DNA from: Bacillota bacterium
GTDB lineage: Bacteria; Bacillota; Clostridia; Lachnospirales; Lachnospiraceae
NCBI GenBank assembly: GCA_023410575.1
Contig: JAEYPP010000003.1
Location: 22,922 to 86,921, forward strand
Reading direction: 5' to 3'
DNA: 64,000 nt
Positions 52,913 through 60,809 of this stretch are shown here, one piece after another. Within the stretch, counting starts at the first letter, position 1, and each line of letters begins with the position of its first letter. Under the pieces are notes generated by a model. The model worked only from the letters and a program-made list of their open reading frames with translations. It searched no databases and had not been told where the DNA came from. The position numbers were made by a program, and so were the translations under genes.

Positions 52913-52968
52913 AAAGGAGCCATGTATCGGCTGATAATTTCAATCAGTTGATACATGAAGCCCCTCTC
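52913..52968. terminator. Terminator hairpin between the chemoreceptor and lepB genes (repeat family 2)
   Basis: CATGTATC (52921-52928) pairs perfectly with GATACATG (52950-52957), with GGCTGAT/ATCAGTT inside and GGAGC/GCCCC outside. It lies just past the chemoreceptor stop on the minus strand. It shares outline and sequence blocks with 48364-48417. Confidence 0.7.
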
Positions 52969-52995
52969 GTTCCTATATTATGTTATTACCGTCTA

Positions 52996-54780
52996 TTACA
53001 GTTTAAATACTTCTAACTGTTTGTCCAAATCATATGCAATTTCCTTTAATGCTTCTGAAGATTTGGCAAGCTCATTCACTGTAGCATCTAAATCTTGTGT
53101 TGAAGCTGAGGTTTGCTGTGTTACAGCTGCACTGTCTTGAGATAGTGAATTCAGTGCATCGATTACTTGAACAATAGCATTTTGTGATTCGTTCAAATCA
53201 CTCGTTTTAGAACGAACTCCTTCTACGTTTTGAGTTGCCATATTAATGCCATCGCTAATCGATTGAAAATTCTCCTTTGTTTGTTGTAAACAATTCTGTT
53301 GATGATTAACATTACTCTTAACTTCTTTCATGATTTCTACGGTCGTATTCGACTCATATAATAATCTTTGAATTATTTTCTCAATCTCATTTGCATATGC
53401 CCGCGATTGGTCAGCAAGCTTTCTAATTTGTTCTGCTACAACGCTAAATCCCATACCTGCGGTGCCAGCTCTAGCTGCTTCGATACTCGCATTCAGTGAT
53501 AAGAGATCTGTTTCTTCTGCAATTGACTGAATCAATTCCACTGCTTTTTTAATATCTTGAGCAGATTTATTGGTAATATCCGTTTGCTTTGCAATTTTTT
53601 CGATGGATACAATTGTCTGTTCGTTGGACTGATTCAATTGTTTAAGAATATCAGATGACTTCTTTTCTGCTATTGACATAGTCTCTGAAAGCTGACTTAG
53701 CTCATCCATAGTAGCCATAATATCGCTTACTTGATTTCCAATAATCGTTATATTCTCAGAAGCGGTACTTGTTTGATCTGCTTGTTTTTGCACTTGCGTA
53801 GCCATCTCACTCATAGCGTTTGATATTTCCATAAGTGTCTGATCTGTTATTGCAGAAACGGAAGCTACTGTGCCAGAAGAAGTAACTAATTCACTTGTAG
53901 AGACCTTTATTTTGCTTACAATCGCTATCAATTGCTGTTGAAGAGAATATGACTTTTGAAATATTTCTCCGATCTCATCTTTACTCTTCAAATATTTATT
54001 AGATAGTGAAGTCGAAAGATCACCTTCCGAAATATCAGAAAGAAAATGTTTTGCATATTTCATTCGTTTACTTAATCTAGATGAAATTATTATCGTAACA
54101 CATCCAGAGATGATTATAATACTAGCAGAGAACATGAGAATTTTCATTGTATTTGATTTGATTTTTGCCTGCACTTCATTATAGTCTTTTCCTGCAAACA
54201 CCATTCCACCTATACTATCCTTAGCTCCGTATAATGGTGTGTAATACGCATAATAGCGTACGCCTTCAATGATTAGTGAATCACTAAAATATGTATTCCC
54301 TTCATATTCAACATATTGACGTATACTCTCGTCAACAGAGGTTGCAAATGCTCTAGTGCCATTTTCTTTCTTGATGGATGTCATCATTCTCATTCCATCA
54401 AAATATACAGTACAATCAAAACCAGAAGTTTCTTTAATTGAATCGACAAGGCGATGATCATTAGAAATTTTTTGCTTTCCTTTCGAGATTCCACCTGATA
54501 CATTTTTAGTATAATCGCCTGGGTACATACTGTCATAAGTTCCAACTAAGGAACCTGTAACGAACTTTAAAGAATTCTCAAGTTCATTTTTAATACTATC
54601 ATTCAAAACTTTTGTACTAAAACTAGTTAGCACAACATCTAATATCAAAAGAGGAAGTAATCCAAGAGCAAGAAGTTTTATAATAATACTTGAATGTCTT
54701 TTACTAGACCATCGCTTTTCTTTTAATACTCTTTTTTCTTTTGAATGATGTTTCTTACTTAATAATCGCTTCTTTTTCAT
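52996..54780 (-). CDS. Methyl-accepting chemotaxis protein
   Basis: A 594-residue chemoreceptor. A very basic N-terminus precedes a membrane helix (about 37-57); an extracellular Cache-type sensor (about 60-200) includes FDCTVYFDGMRMMTSI and YYAYYTPLYG. A second helix (about 213-235), a HAMP region and the signalling coiled coil follow. The hairpin tip contains SLNASIEAARAGTAGMGFSVVA, QIRKLADQS. It feeds CheA/CheW; the ligand is unknown. The ATG at 54780 (AAAGGA 8 nt upstream) is chosen over a start 14 codons earlier. No che genes are nearby. Confidence 0.92.
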   Translation of the reverse strand: MKKKRLLSKKHHSKEKRVLKEKRWSSKRHSSIIIKLLALGLLPLLILDVVLTSFSTKVLNDSIKNELENSLKFVTGSLVGTYDSMYPGDYTKNVSGGISKGKQKISNDHRLVDSIKETSGFDCTVYFDGMRMMTSIKKENGTRAFATSVDESIRQYVEYEGNTYFSDSLIIEGVRYYAYYTPLYGAKDSIGGMVFAGKDYNEVQAKIKSNTMKILMFSASIIIISGCVTIIISSRLSKRMKYAKHFLSDISEGDLSTSLSNKYLKSKDEIGEIFQKSYSLQQQLIAIVSKIKVSTSELVTSSGTVASVSAITDQTLMEISNAMSEMATQVQKQADQTSTASENITIIGNQVSDIMATMDELSQLSETMSIAEKKSSDILKQLNQSNEQTIVSIEKIAKQTDITNKSAQDIKKAVELIQSIAEETDLLSLNASIEAARAGTAGMGFSVVAEQIRKLADQSRAYANEIEKIIQRLLYESNTTVEIMKEVKSNVNHQQNCLQQTKENFQSISDGINMATQNVEGVRSKTSDLNESQNAIVQVIDALNSLSQDSAAVTQQTSASTQDLDATVNELAKSSEALKEIAYDLDKQLEVFKL

Positions 54781-54833
54781 GCTATAATCCTTTCTCATTT
54801 TGATTTGAATGAATAATATCATTCTATACTTAT

Positions 54834-54861
54834 ATTATACAAATTTTTTTAAAATTTTAAA
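54834..54861 (-). promoter_or_regulatory. Possible sigma-A promoter of the chemoreceptor gene
   Basis: On the minus strand, TATAAT (54839-54834) follows TTTAAA (54861-54856) with a 16-nt spacer, about 54 nt before the ATG. The minus-35 is weak. I saw no flagellar sigma-D box (GCCGATAA) here. Confidence 0.4.
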
Positions 54862-54993
54862 GATATTTTTCTTATTTTTATATAAATATTACACATTTAG
54901 AATAATTTGTAATTAATTATTCCACTTTTTCCCTAATTTTAGTATGTTGTGTGCATTTATGCAACAATTTCTGTTCTGATAATCAAAAAAAGA

Positions 54994-55164
54994 GGGCTAT
55001 CGCACTAGCTGAATATTTAATAAAAGAATGAAGGTCGATGGTATTTTTCGGAGTGCCTTACAGTCCCCACACGCACTTTGTGAGGTTTGTTTCCATCGCG
55101 CGCCGAAGAAAATATACCATCAACCTTCATTCTTTATTCATACTGATCTTAGTACTACAACCCC
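54994..55164. repeat. Dispersed inverted-repeat element, copy B (with core)
   Basis: Arms 54994-55040 and 55117-55164 are imperfect inverted repeats that include AAAGAATGAAGGT and its complement. The core, 55041-55116, carries TGCCTTACA, a hairpin around CACACGCACTTTGTG, and CGCGCGCCG, matching the core of element C at 31950-32023. The arms match element A at 28020-28118 instead of C. It fills the gap between the chemoreceptor and serpin genes (54781-55187), along with the chemoreceptor promoter. ORFs across the core are not credible. Confidence 0.78.
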
Positions 55165-55187
55165 TTTTTTATATTAATATTCGAATC

Positions 55188-56642
55188 TTATGGCTGATTT
55201 ACCACACCTACAAACAATGGCAAACCATCACTACTATTTATTACAAATAAAAACGGACGATTCAGTACAAAATCCATCTCATCCTCTGGAGGCATTCCAG
55301 CACCAGTCAATGCCATTACTGTGTATGCCGCAGCAGTTACTCCTTCCTCATCAATTGCAACACGAACATCGTGTTGCGTTTTTGAAACATAAATTCCATT
55401 TACGTCTGAAGTCATTGGTGAAAAATCGGAAACACTCTCATTAAACACATCTGTAACACCAAGTGCCTTCAAGCCCTCATTAAGGTCTAATTGTGATGAA
55501 AAATCAAACTTAGGAAGTGATAAATTAATAAACAGATTTTTCCTATTCTCCCATAAATCACTAGATTGTATAAAATTCATTACTTCTTCATCTGATAGTA
55601 AATCATCCACACTAACATCCTCATCTGGGAGAATAAAATACATTGTTCCACCGTAGTTTTCTAAACGTTTACCCACAGCTCCAAAATTGTCACCCCAGTA
55701 ATAATTATCATCGACTCTACTATGCATAAACTCACAAGTATCACTCGAAGCTGCACCATAAAAAACTGCTTCTTCTGTTTTATTCTTTGAAAATTCCCTA
55801 TCCCATTTAGCTTGATAAAAAATAGTAGTTGCTAAAGCCATGATTGTATTAGAATCTAACTTTATATTATCTGTCTGTTGTTCTAACAACCCACCAGTTT
55901 GTTTATTCAACCAAGCCTGTAAAGCAGTATTAAAATCATTAGAACCCATTTTCCCTCGATAAGAAGACGCATAATAGTTTTCTGACAAGCTATCCATTGT
56001 AGACTGATGAAACGTAATATCTTCATTCAACCACAAAGAACTCGCAAGAACACATGTAGTAGCATTATCATTATGATAATTTGCATTCCATACATCACTT
56101 GCTTGTTTTCTCAAAGTCTCAATACTTTCTGCCGCCAACAAATCAAGTATTTGCTGCCTACTATTTCCATCTGTCAATTCTGCAAGCATACCTAATGCCA
56201 TATAAACATTGAGTGGTGAAAAAGCCCTATTCTTGGTTCCACTATCGGATAAAAACTGCTTTATACTTACACTAAAAAAAGATTCTAGTCCTGTTGCATA
56301 TCCATCTTCTCTTTTCTGAGCCTTTTGTGACTCTCTCCATGCATCATACTCCTGATCAAAGAACTCTGAATTTTCATTTGGATACGGTTTTAATTGAGGA
56401 TATTCCGCCTCTGATATTACATTAGCATTCGCTATCAGAGAATCTCCAAAACTACCTAAATTACTTCCTATGATAACAACTACGACAGCCGCAGCAACCA
56501 TAGACATAACAACCCATCTTATCTTGATCTTCTTTAACTTTTTTACCTTCTCAAACTCATAGTTATCAGCTTTATCGATTAAATCATCGCGAATCCCTGT
56601 AATACCTTCATACAACATTTCATTCTTCTTGTTTTCACTCAT
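55188..56642 (-). CDS. Membrane-anchored serpin with an anti-sigma-like N-terminus
   Basis: A 484-residue fusion. Residues 1-42 are cytoplasmic (LYEGITGIRDDLIDKA, then a Lys-rich stretch), a pattern I know from single-pass anti-sigma partners of clostridial ECF factors. A membrane helix spans about 43-60, then a linker (60-115). The serpin domain runs from about 116 to 484: FSPLNVYMALGML (141-153), the hinge DEEGVTAAAYT (431-441), and the shutter end NRPFLFVI. The reactive loop spans about 442-455, with P1 near Ala448 if the usual hinge spacing holds. Position P14 is Val rather than the usual Thr/Ser. The start overlaps the sigma gene stop (ATGA). Confidence 0.88.
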   Translation of the reverse strand: MSENKKNEMLYEGITGIRDDLIDKADNYEFEKVKKLKKIKIRWVVMSMVAAAVVVVIIGSNLGSFGDSLIANANVISEAEYPQLKPYPNENSEFFDQEYDAWRESQKAQKREDGYATGLESFFSVSIKQFLSDSGTKNRAFSPLNVYMALGMLAELTDGNSRQQILDLLAAESIETLRKQASDVWNANYHNDNATTCVLASSLWLNEDITFHQSTMDSLSENYYASSYRGKMGSNDFNTALQAWLNKQTGGLLEQQTDNIKLDSNTIMALATTIFYQAKWDREFSKNKTEEAVFYGAASSDTCEFMHSRVDDNYYWGDNFGAVGKRLENYGGTMYFILPDEDVSVDDLLSDEEVMNFIQSSDLWENRKNLFINLSLPKFDFSSQLDLNEGLKALGVTDVFNESVSDFSPMTSDVNGIYVSKTQHDVRVAIDEEGVTAAAYTVMALTGAGMPPEDEMDFVLNRPFLFVINSSDGLPLFVGVVNQP

Positions 56643-57196
56643 AGTACGACTCCTTTCTGCTCTAAATCACTTTTTAGGCTTTTGCGTAGTCTCAACATCC
56701 TCTGTGCCATTTGTGCAGGTGTAATCCCACACTTTATAGCTAAGTTCTGAACACTATCACCAAACCAATATCTGCGAATAAAAAACATCTGGTCTTCCTC
56801 TCGTAAGTCATCTAACCAATCACATATGTAATCCGAAAGATGCTTTAACTCCACTTGATTTTCTACTGTTTCTAAAGAAGGTATGCAATCGTTAAGTTCA
56901 GATAGCATCACTTCCATACCGCTAAATCTCTTCTTTGCGTGCATTGCACGAAATCTACTGATAGATATATTTCTCGTAATACGACCAAGGAATGACTTAA
57001 ATGAATCTGGTATCGTTGGTGGTATCTGATTCCATACGGAAAAATAAGTATCACTTACACATTCTTCTGCGTCTTCATGATTACTTAAAATATTCATCGC
57101 AATTCTCTTACAAAAAGAACCATACATCATTTCCACTTCCTTGATTGCCTGTTCTTCTCTCTGAAAAAACAGGCCAATGATCTGCTTATCGTCCAT
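56639..57196 (-). CDS. ECF RNA polymerase sigma factor paired with the serpin
   Basis: A 185-residue sigma-70 family protein. Region 2 lies at about 18-85, with the DAEECVSDTYFSVWNQIP core and TRNISISRFRA. Region 4 lies at about 118-175 (LDDLREEDQMFFIRRYWFG, then a helix-turn-helix, NLAIKCGITPAQMAQRMLRLRKSL). The ATG has GGGGAGG upstream. Its end overlaps the serpin start by four bases. The 214 nt upstream contains a CGACTTAATAAGTG stretch (57234-57247, minus strand) that may be an ECF-type minus-10, suggesting self-regulation; no clear AAC minus-35 was found. Confidence 0.92.
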   Translation of the reverse strand: MDDKQIIGLFFQREEQAIKEVEMMYGSFCKRIAMNILSNHEDAEECVSDTYFSVWNQIPPTIPDSFKSFLGRITRNISISRFRAMHAKKRFSGMEVMLSELNDCIPSLETVENQVELKHLSDYICDWLDDLREEDQMFFIRRYWFGDSVQNLAIKCGITPAQMAQRMLRLRKSLKSDLEQKGVVL

Positions 57197-57340
57197 GCTA
57201 CCTCCCCTTATTTTATTCTTTGAAGAGCCCTTTCACTTATTAAGTCGCAAAATAGAATGAAATATTGAAAAAAATAAATATTATTTGGAATATCTTTATA
57301 TATGTAAGAATTAACTTTTGATACCTTTATTGTATAACAA

Positions 57341-57372
57341 AAGAAGGTAACATAACATGCTACCTTCTTCTT
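57341..57372 (-). terminator. Terminator after rplS
   Basis: GAAGGTA (57343-57349) pairs with TACCTTC (57361-57367); the minus strand continues TTTTGTT. It lies 39 nt past the rplS stop and upstream of the sigma gene. T-rich runs on both sides could make it bidirectional. Confidence 0.75.
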
Positions 57373-57410
57373 TTTGCTAATTTATTCATAACCCTTTCGC
57401 TACCTAAGAA

Positions 57411-57758
57411 TTATTTTACTAATTCTTTAACCTTAGCAGCCTTACCAACTCTCTTACGTAAGTAATTTAATTTAGCTCTTCTAACTTTACCAAAACGAAT
57501 AACTTCAATCTTTTCTACGATTGGGCTGTGTAATGGCCAAGTTTTTTCAACGCCAACACCGTTTGAGTTCTTTCTTACTGTGAAAGTTTCTCTAGCGCCA
57601 CCGTTTTGTCTCTTTAATACTGTACCTTCGAAAACCTGAGTTCTTTCACGGTTACCTTCTTTAACTTTAGCAAATACTCTAACTGTATCACCAACGCTAA
57701 ATTGAGTTAATTCTGACTTTAACTGTGCATCTTCGATGCTCTTAATAATCTGATTCAT
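57411..57758 (-). CDS. rplS: Ribosomal protein L19
   Basis: A 115-residue large-subunit protein at the 30S-50S interface. The family blocks GDTVRVFAKVKEGNRERTQVFEG, ETFTVRKNSNGVGVEKTWPLHSP and the end RRAKLNYLRKRVGKAAK are intact. In most Firmicutes it lies near trmD and rimM; here it is alone. The start is ATG with AAGGAGG and it is followed by its own terminator. Confidence 0.98.
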   Translation of the reverse strand: MNQIIKSIEDAQLKSELTQFSVGDTVRVFAKVKEGNRERTQVFEGTVLKRQNGGARETFTVRKNSNGVGVEKTWPLHSPIVEKIEVIRFGKVRRAKLNYLRKRVGKAAKVKELVK

Positions 57759-57872
57759 ATTGTGACCTCCTTAATATTAGATGTTCTTACTACATCTTAG
57801 TTTCCGTACAGAGGAACATCCTGTCTCACAATTTGCTATTATAACACAGAAGGTAAGGAAAAGCAAGATTAT

Positions 57873-57986
57873 ATTTTGTGGTACCAAATGTAAATTTTGA
57901 TTTGCCTTAATTGCTTCTACCAATGCAATCATAATTTCTTTTTGAACTAGCATCTCAAGACCACCATAAGCATTAACATTCTTCTT
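57873..57986 (-). pseudogene. Possible remnant of a protein-coding gene
   Basis: In the 324-nt gap between rplS and superoxide reductase (57759-58082), 38 codons read without a stop as a well-formed amphipathic peptide (NAYGGLEMLVQKEIMIALVEA, then NQNLHLVPQN). No start with a ribosome site precedes it, and an in-frame stop lies just upstream. I do not recognise the family. The rest of the gap is AT-rich; it holds the rplS promoter and a terminator. Confidence 0.35.
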
Positions 57987-57993
57987 ATTTGCC

Positions 57994-58030
57994 TAAAAAA
58001 GGAATCAGTCAGAATGACCAATTCCTTTTC
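57994..58030 (-). terminator. Terminator after superoxide reductase
   Basis: GGAAT..GTCA (58001-58011) pairs with TGAC..ATTCC (58015-58025) with a CA/CA internal loop. On the minus strand six T residues follow. It lies 53 nt past the stop. Confidence 0.75.
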
Positions 58031-58082
58031 ACCGTATGTAAATGAGTCCATTATAAAAATTTACCTCATTTATAACATAAAC

Positions 58083-58457
58083 TTAAGCTTTCCAAAGACT
58101 GTGAAGATTACAGTATGCATATATTGCTTCCACTTCATCTCCCTCACACAATGAAAAGCAAACCTTAGGTTCCTGTCCTGGTGCTAAGGCTTTTCTTTGA
58201 TTGCCGAATTTTGTCTGAATCGATACCCATTCAATATAATGCTCAGGTAACATTGGATGATCGACAGCACCAATTTTTACATATACCTCTTGACCTTTTA
58301 CCTCGTAAACAGGTACATGTTTTTCTAGTGATGCATCTGTTGTACCAGGAATAATTTCCTTCATCTCTTCCCCACAACATTCGATTGGTATCCCACTTTC
58401 TTTCACCATTGCTATAATATTACCGCAAATCTCACATATTAAGAACTTTTGCTCCAT
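58083..58457 (-). CDS. dfx: Desulfoferrodoxin (two-iron superoxide reductase)
   Basis: A 124-residue protein that reduces superoxide to peroxide without releasing oxygen, typical of anaerobes. The rubredoxin-like center I ligands are Cys8, Cys11, Cys27 and Cys28. Center II uses His47, His67, His73, Cys116 and His119, all in the expected spacing; Lys46 precedes the first His. I start at the ATG at 58457 with AAGGAGG just upstream; 23 more upstream codons have no ribosome site. It is monocistronic. Confidence 0.96.
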   Translation of the reverse strand: MEQKFLICEICGNIIAMVKESGIPIECCGEEMKEIIPGTTDASLEKHVPVYEVKGQEVYVKIGAVDHPMLPEHYIEWVSIQTKFGNQRKALAPGQEPKVCFSLCEGDEVEAIYAYCNLHSLWKA

Positions 58458-58646
58458 AAAAACCTCCTTGCAAATTATTATCAGATTGTTAAAAACAACC
58501 ATGATTTCATTAACCTTATCCATCATCTTTTGTACTTAGCAAGATGAAGATTCTTACAATTTTTACATACAACTATTATAACATATATATTAGTTTTGTA
58601 AACAATTCAGACTCATCTTATAACCAACTTAACCAATTTTTCGAAT

Positions 58647-59078
58647 CTAAACATTCGAAAAGCCAATTGCATTTTTTCCATTGTAATATCTTCCACCATT
58701 AGCAGTAAATTTTAAGACACAATAGTTTGGATCTGTTACGCCTTTGCTATAAGTCTTTAAATCTTCCTTTTGCCATATCATATCTTTTATTTCTTGATCT
58801 TTAAGAATCTTCATTGTCCCAACTAACATGACTGCTTCATATTGAAATAAACCTTTATGATAAAAATATATACTCGCATTTGGATTATCTTCATACTGCT
58901 TCACACGTAATGATTTTGTGCTCGTAATAAAGTAAAAATCAACGATACCATTTCTTTTTCTCGGTTTCATCATAGCTTTCATATTGGGAAAGCCATTCTC
59001 ATCTATCGAACATATAAAACAAATCTTTTGTTTTGAAATAAAACTTTCTATCTTATTCAAATCTAACATAAGCTGCAT
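58647..59078 (-). CDS. Pyridoxamine 5'-phosphate oxidase-fold (flavin-binding split barrel) protein
   Basis: A ~143-residue protein of the PNPOx-like family, with FICSIDENGFPNMKAMMKPR at the barrel start and FYFITSTKSLRVKQYEDNPNASIYFY. Members bind FMN, F420 or haem; many are general-stress proteins of unclear substrate. The start is either ATG 59078 or ATG 59069, both near AAGGAAGG; a longer reading from 59225 lacks a site and looks non-coding. It is alone on its transcript. Confidence 0.8.
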   Translation of the reverse strand: MQLMLDLNKIESFISKQKICFICSIDENGFPNMKAMMKPRKRNGIVDFYFITSTKSLRVKQYEDNPNASIYFYHKGLFQYEAVMLVGTMKILKDQEIKDMIWQKEDLKTYSKGVTDPNYCVLKFTANGGRYYNGKNAIGFSNV

Positions 59079-59275
59079 ACCTTCCTTCTTTGTCCTTTGT
59101 GTTCTTAAATTATATCTAATTATTTGTACATTTACAACAATAATGTGAATTGACAAAAAATTAGCTTTATCATATATTTTCTTCGCTACGATACATACAA
59201 TCTCAAAAATGTGTATGTGGACCATGTACTTCTAAAATATATAATAAAGCTCGATAATTTATTCCATTCCCCTAC

Positions 59276-59512
59276 TCACTTATCAAATCCTTTAAGAATT
59301 TTCTCATCTTTAACGTATTCCAATATGTCACCTGGCTGACAATCTAATGATTCACAAATTGCTTCTAAGGTTGAAAATCGTATTGCACTAATCTTACCAG
59401 TTTTAATCTTAGATAGATTCACATTGGATACTCCAACTTTTTCAGATAACTCATTTAATGACATCTTACGATCTGCCATAACGCGATCAAGTCTTAGGAT
59501 TATTTTCCCCAT
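59276..59512 (-). CDS. XRE-family helix-turn-helix regulator (YozG type)
   Basis: A 78-residue DNA-binding protein of the Cro/CI type. The helix-turn-helix lies at about 18-45 (LNELSEKVGVSNVNLSKIKTG), followed by RFSTLEAICESLDCQPGDILEY, a common pattern of short XRE regulators. It lies 9 nt after the DUF2975 gene, with an AGGAGG site, so the two form an operon, a widespread pair. It probably represses that operon; targets are unknown. Confidence 0.9.
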   Translation of the reverse strand: MGKIILRLDRVMADRKMSLNELSEKVGVSNVNLSKIKTGKISAIRFSTLEAICESLDCQPGDILEYVKDEKILKGFDK

Positions 59513-59521
59513 TTATGCCTC

Positions 59522-60064
59522 CTATAATGTCTCATCCGATTCGTTTTGTAATAGGCTACCATATTCAAAAATATAGGAGATACACCAAAGAATACCCGCT
59601 GCTACAATACCAGTAAAATCAAAGGAATATCTTAGATCACTCATTGCATTACCTGTGTCCACATTTACCATAACCATTACAAAGAAAAAAATGGCTATCT
59701 TACGGATTACTTTCACATGCTTCCTATCAAATGGATTTCCATTCATATTAATATCTTTAAACATACTCCGTGCCTGTTTCAACAATAAAATCATTAAAAT
59801 AGTTCGTACAGTCATTACAACTAGGATTGCAACTAACTCTTCTTTATTAGAATTCGCAAGTAAATCACTGTCAAAAGGGCTATGAACAATAACATGATCA
59901 TTGATAACAATCAAGTCCAAATTGCCATTTAGTAAAACCCATACAAATGCAGTTATAAAAACACCCAAACTAATATAACTAACAACTTCAACAATCTTGA
60001 TTAAAACACATAGTACCTTACTTGTCTTTTGAATTCTTTCCTTAATCCCTGATTTCGATTCCAT
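59522..60064 (-). CDS. DUF2975 membrane protein
   Basis: A 180-residue protein with four hydrophobic segments (about 20-45, 72-95, 120-140, 148-168) and the conserved GNPFDRKHVKVIRKIA cytoplasmic loop, characteristic of DUF2975. It is routinely paired with a YozG-type XRE regulator, as here. The function is unknown. The start is ATG with AAAGGAG. Confidence 0.88.
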   Translation of the reverse strand: MESKSGIKERIQKTSKVLCVLIKIVEVVSYISLGVFITAFVWVLLNGNLDLIVINDHVIVHSPFDSDLLANSNKEELVAILVVMTVRTILMILLLKQARSMFKDINMNGNPFDRKHVKVIRKIAIFFFVMVMVNVDTGNAMSDLRYSFDFTGIVAAGILWCISYIFEYGSLLQNESDETL

Positions 60065-60336
60065 ATCGATTACTCCTTTATGTACATTTTTATATTACGA
60101 ATATAATATATTTTTTCATTTCTGTCAATATATATTTAATGTTTATCGTTAATTATTTTATTAAAAATGATGTTACTTATTCTTTCATAAATAATTAATC
60201 TCATAATGGAGCTAAAAAATACCTACCTTCATAATCAGCAAGTAAAATTTATCAGAGAATACTTATCAATTTTATTGATTCATAGAAACAAACATGATAT
60301 TATGAAATTATTGTCATACGAATGGAGGGAATCAAT

Positions 60337-60726
60337 ATGAAGCAAAGGTATCCATATATTTTGTTAACTTTTCTATTATTTTCAATCGAAGTAATCATTG
60401 CATTATATGTTCATGATGATTTTATTCGACCTTATATCGGAGATATCTTAGTAGTTATCTTACTCTACATGTTTGTTCGAATCTGGTTTCCAAAAGGAAT
60501 CCGATTTTTACCACTATATATATTCTTATTTTCTATACTCACAGAGTGGTTACAGTATATTCAGATTGTAAAGCTACTCGGATTATCCGATGTTACAATT
60601 TTTAAAGTACTAATTGGAAGTACATTTGATTGGAAAGATATTATCTGCTATGGAATTGGGAGTTTCGTCTGTTTTATCATTCCACTTACATATCATCAAA
60701 TACATAAGAATGAGGCCTCACATTAA
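60337..60726 (+). CDS. DUF2809 membrane protein
   Basis: A 129-residue protein with four hydrophobic segments. It has the family pattern YVHDDFIRPYIGDILVVILLYM, ILTEWLQYIQI, and a final FDWKDIICYGIG. DUF2809 is of unknown function, related in layout to VanZ-like proteins. The ATG at 60337 follows GGAGGG; the upstream ATG at 60322 lies in the ribosome site. It is divergent from the DUF2975 operon. Confidence 0.86.
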   Translation: MKQRYPYILLTFLLFSIEVIIALYVHDDFIRPYIGDILVVILLYMFVRIWFPKGIRFLPLYIFLFSILTEWLQYIQIVKLLGLSDVTIFKVLIGSTFDWKDIICYGIGSFVCFIIPLTYHQIHKNEASH

Positions 60727-60809
60727 TTACTTCATGCGATGGCCCCAATGATCAAAAAACTTTAAAAATGTGTAGCATTCATAAATCTTAACTCTTTTCT
60801 ACTCTATCT

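Noticed and set aside
55038..55250. Short ORF ending in SIARRRKYT, also seen at 31834-32052
   Set aside because: Both ORFs lie in the repeat core; the shared peptide reflects DNA-level repeat conservation, and neither has a ribosome site.
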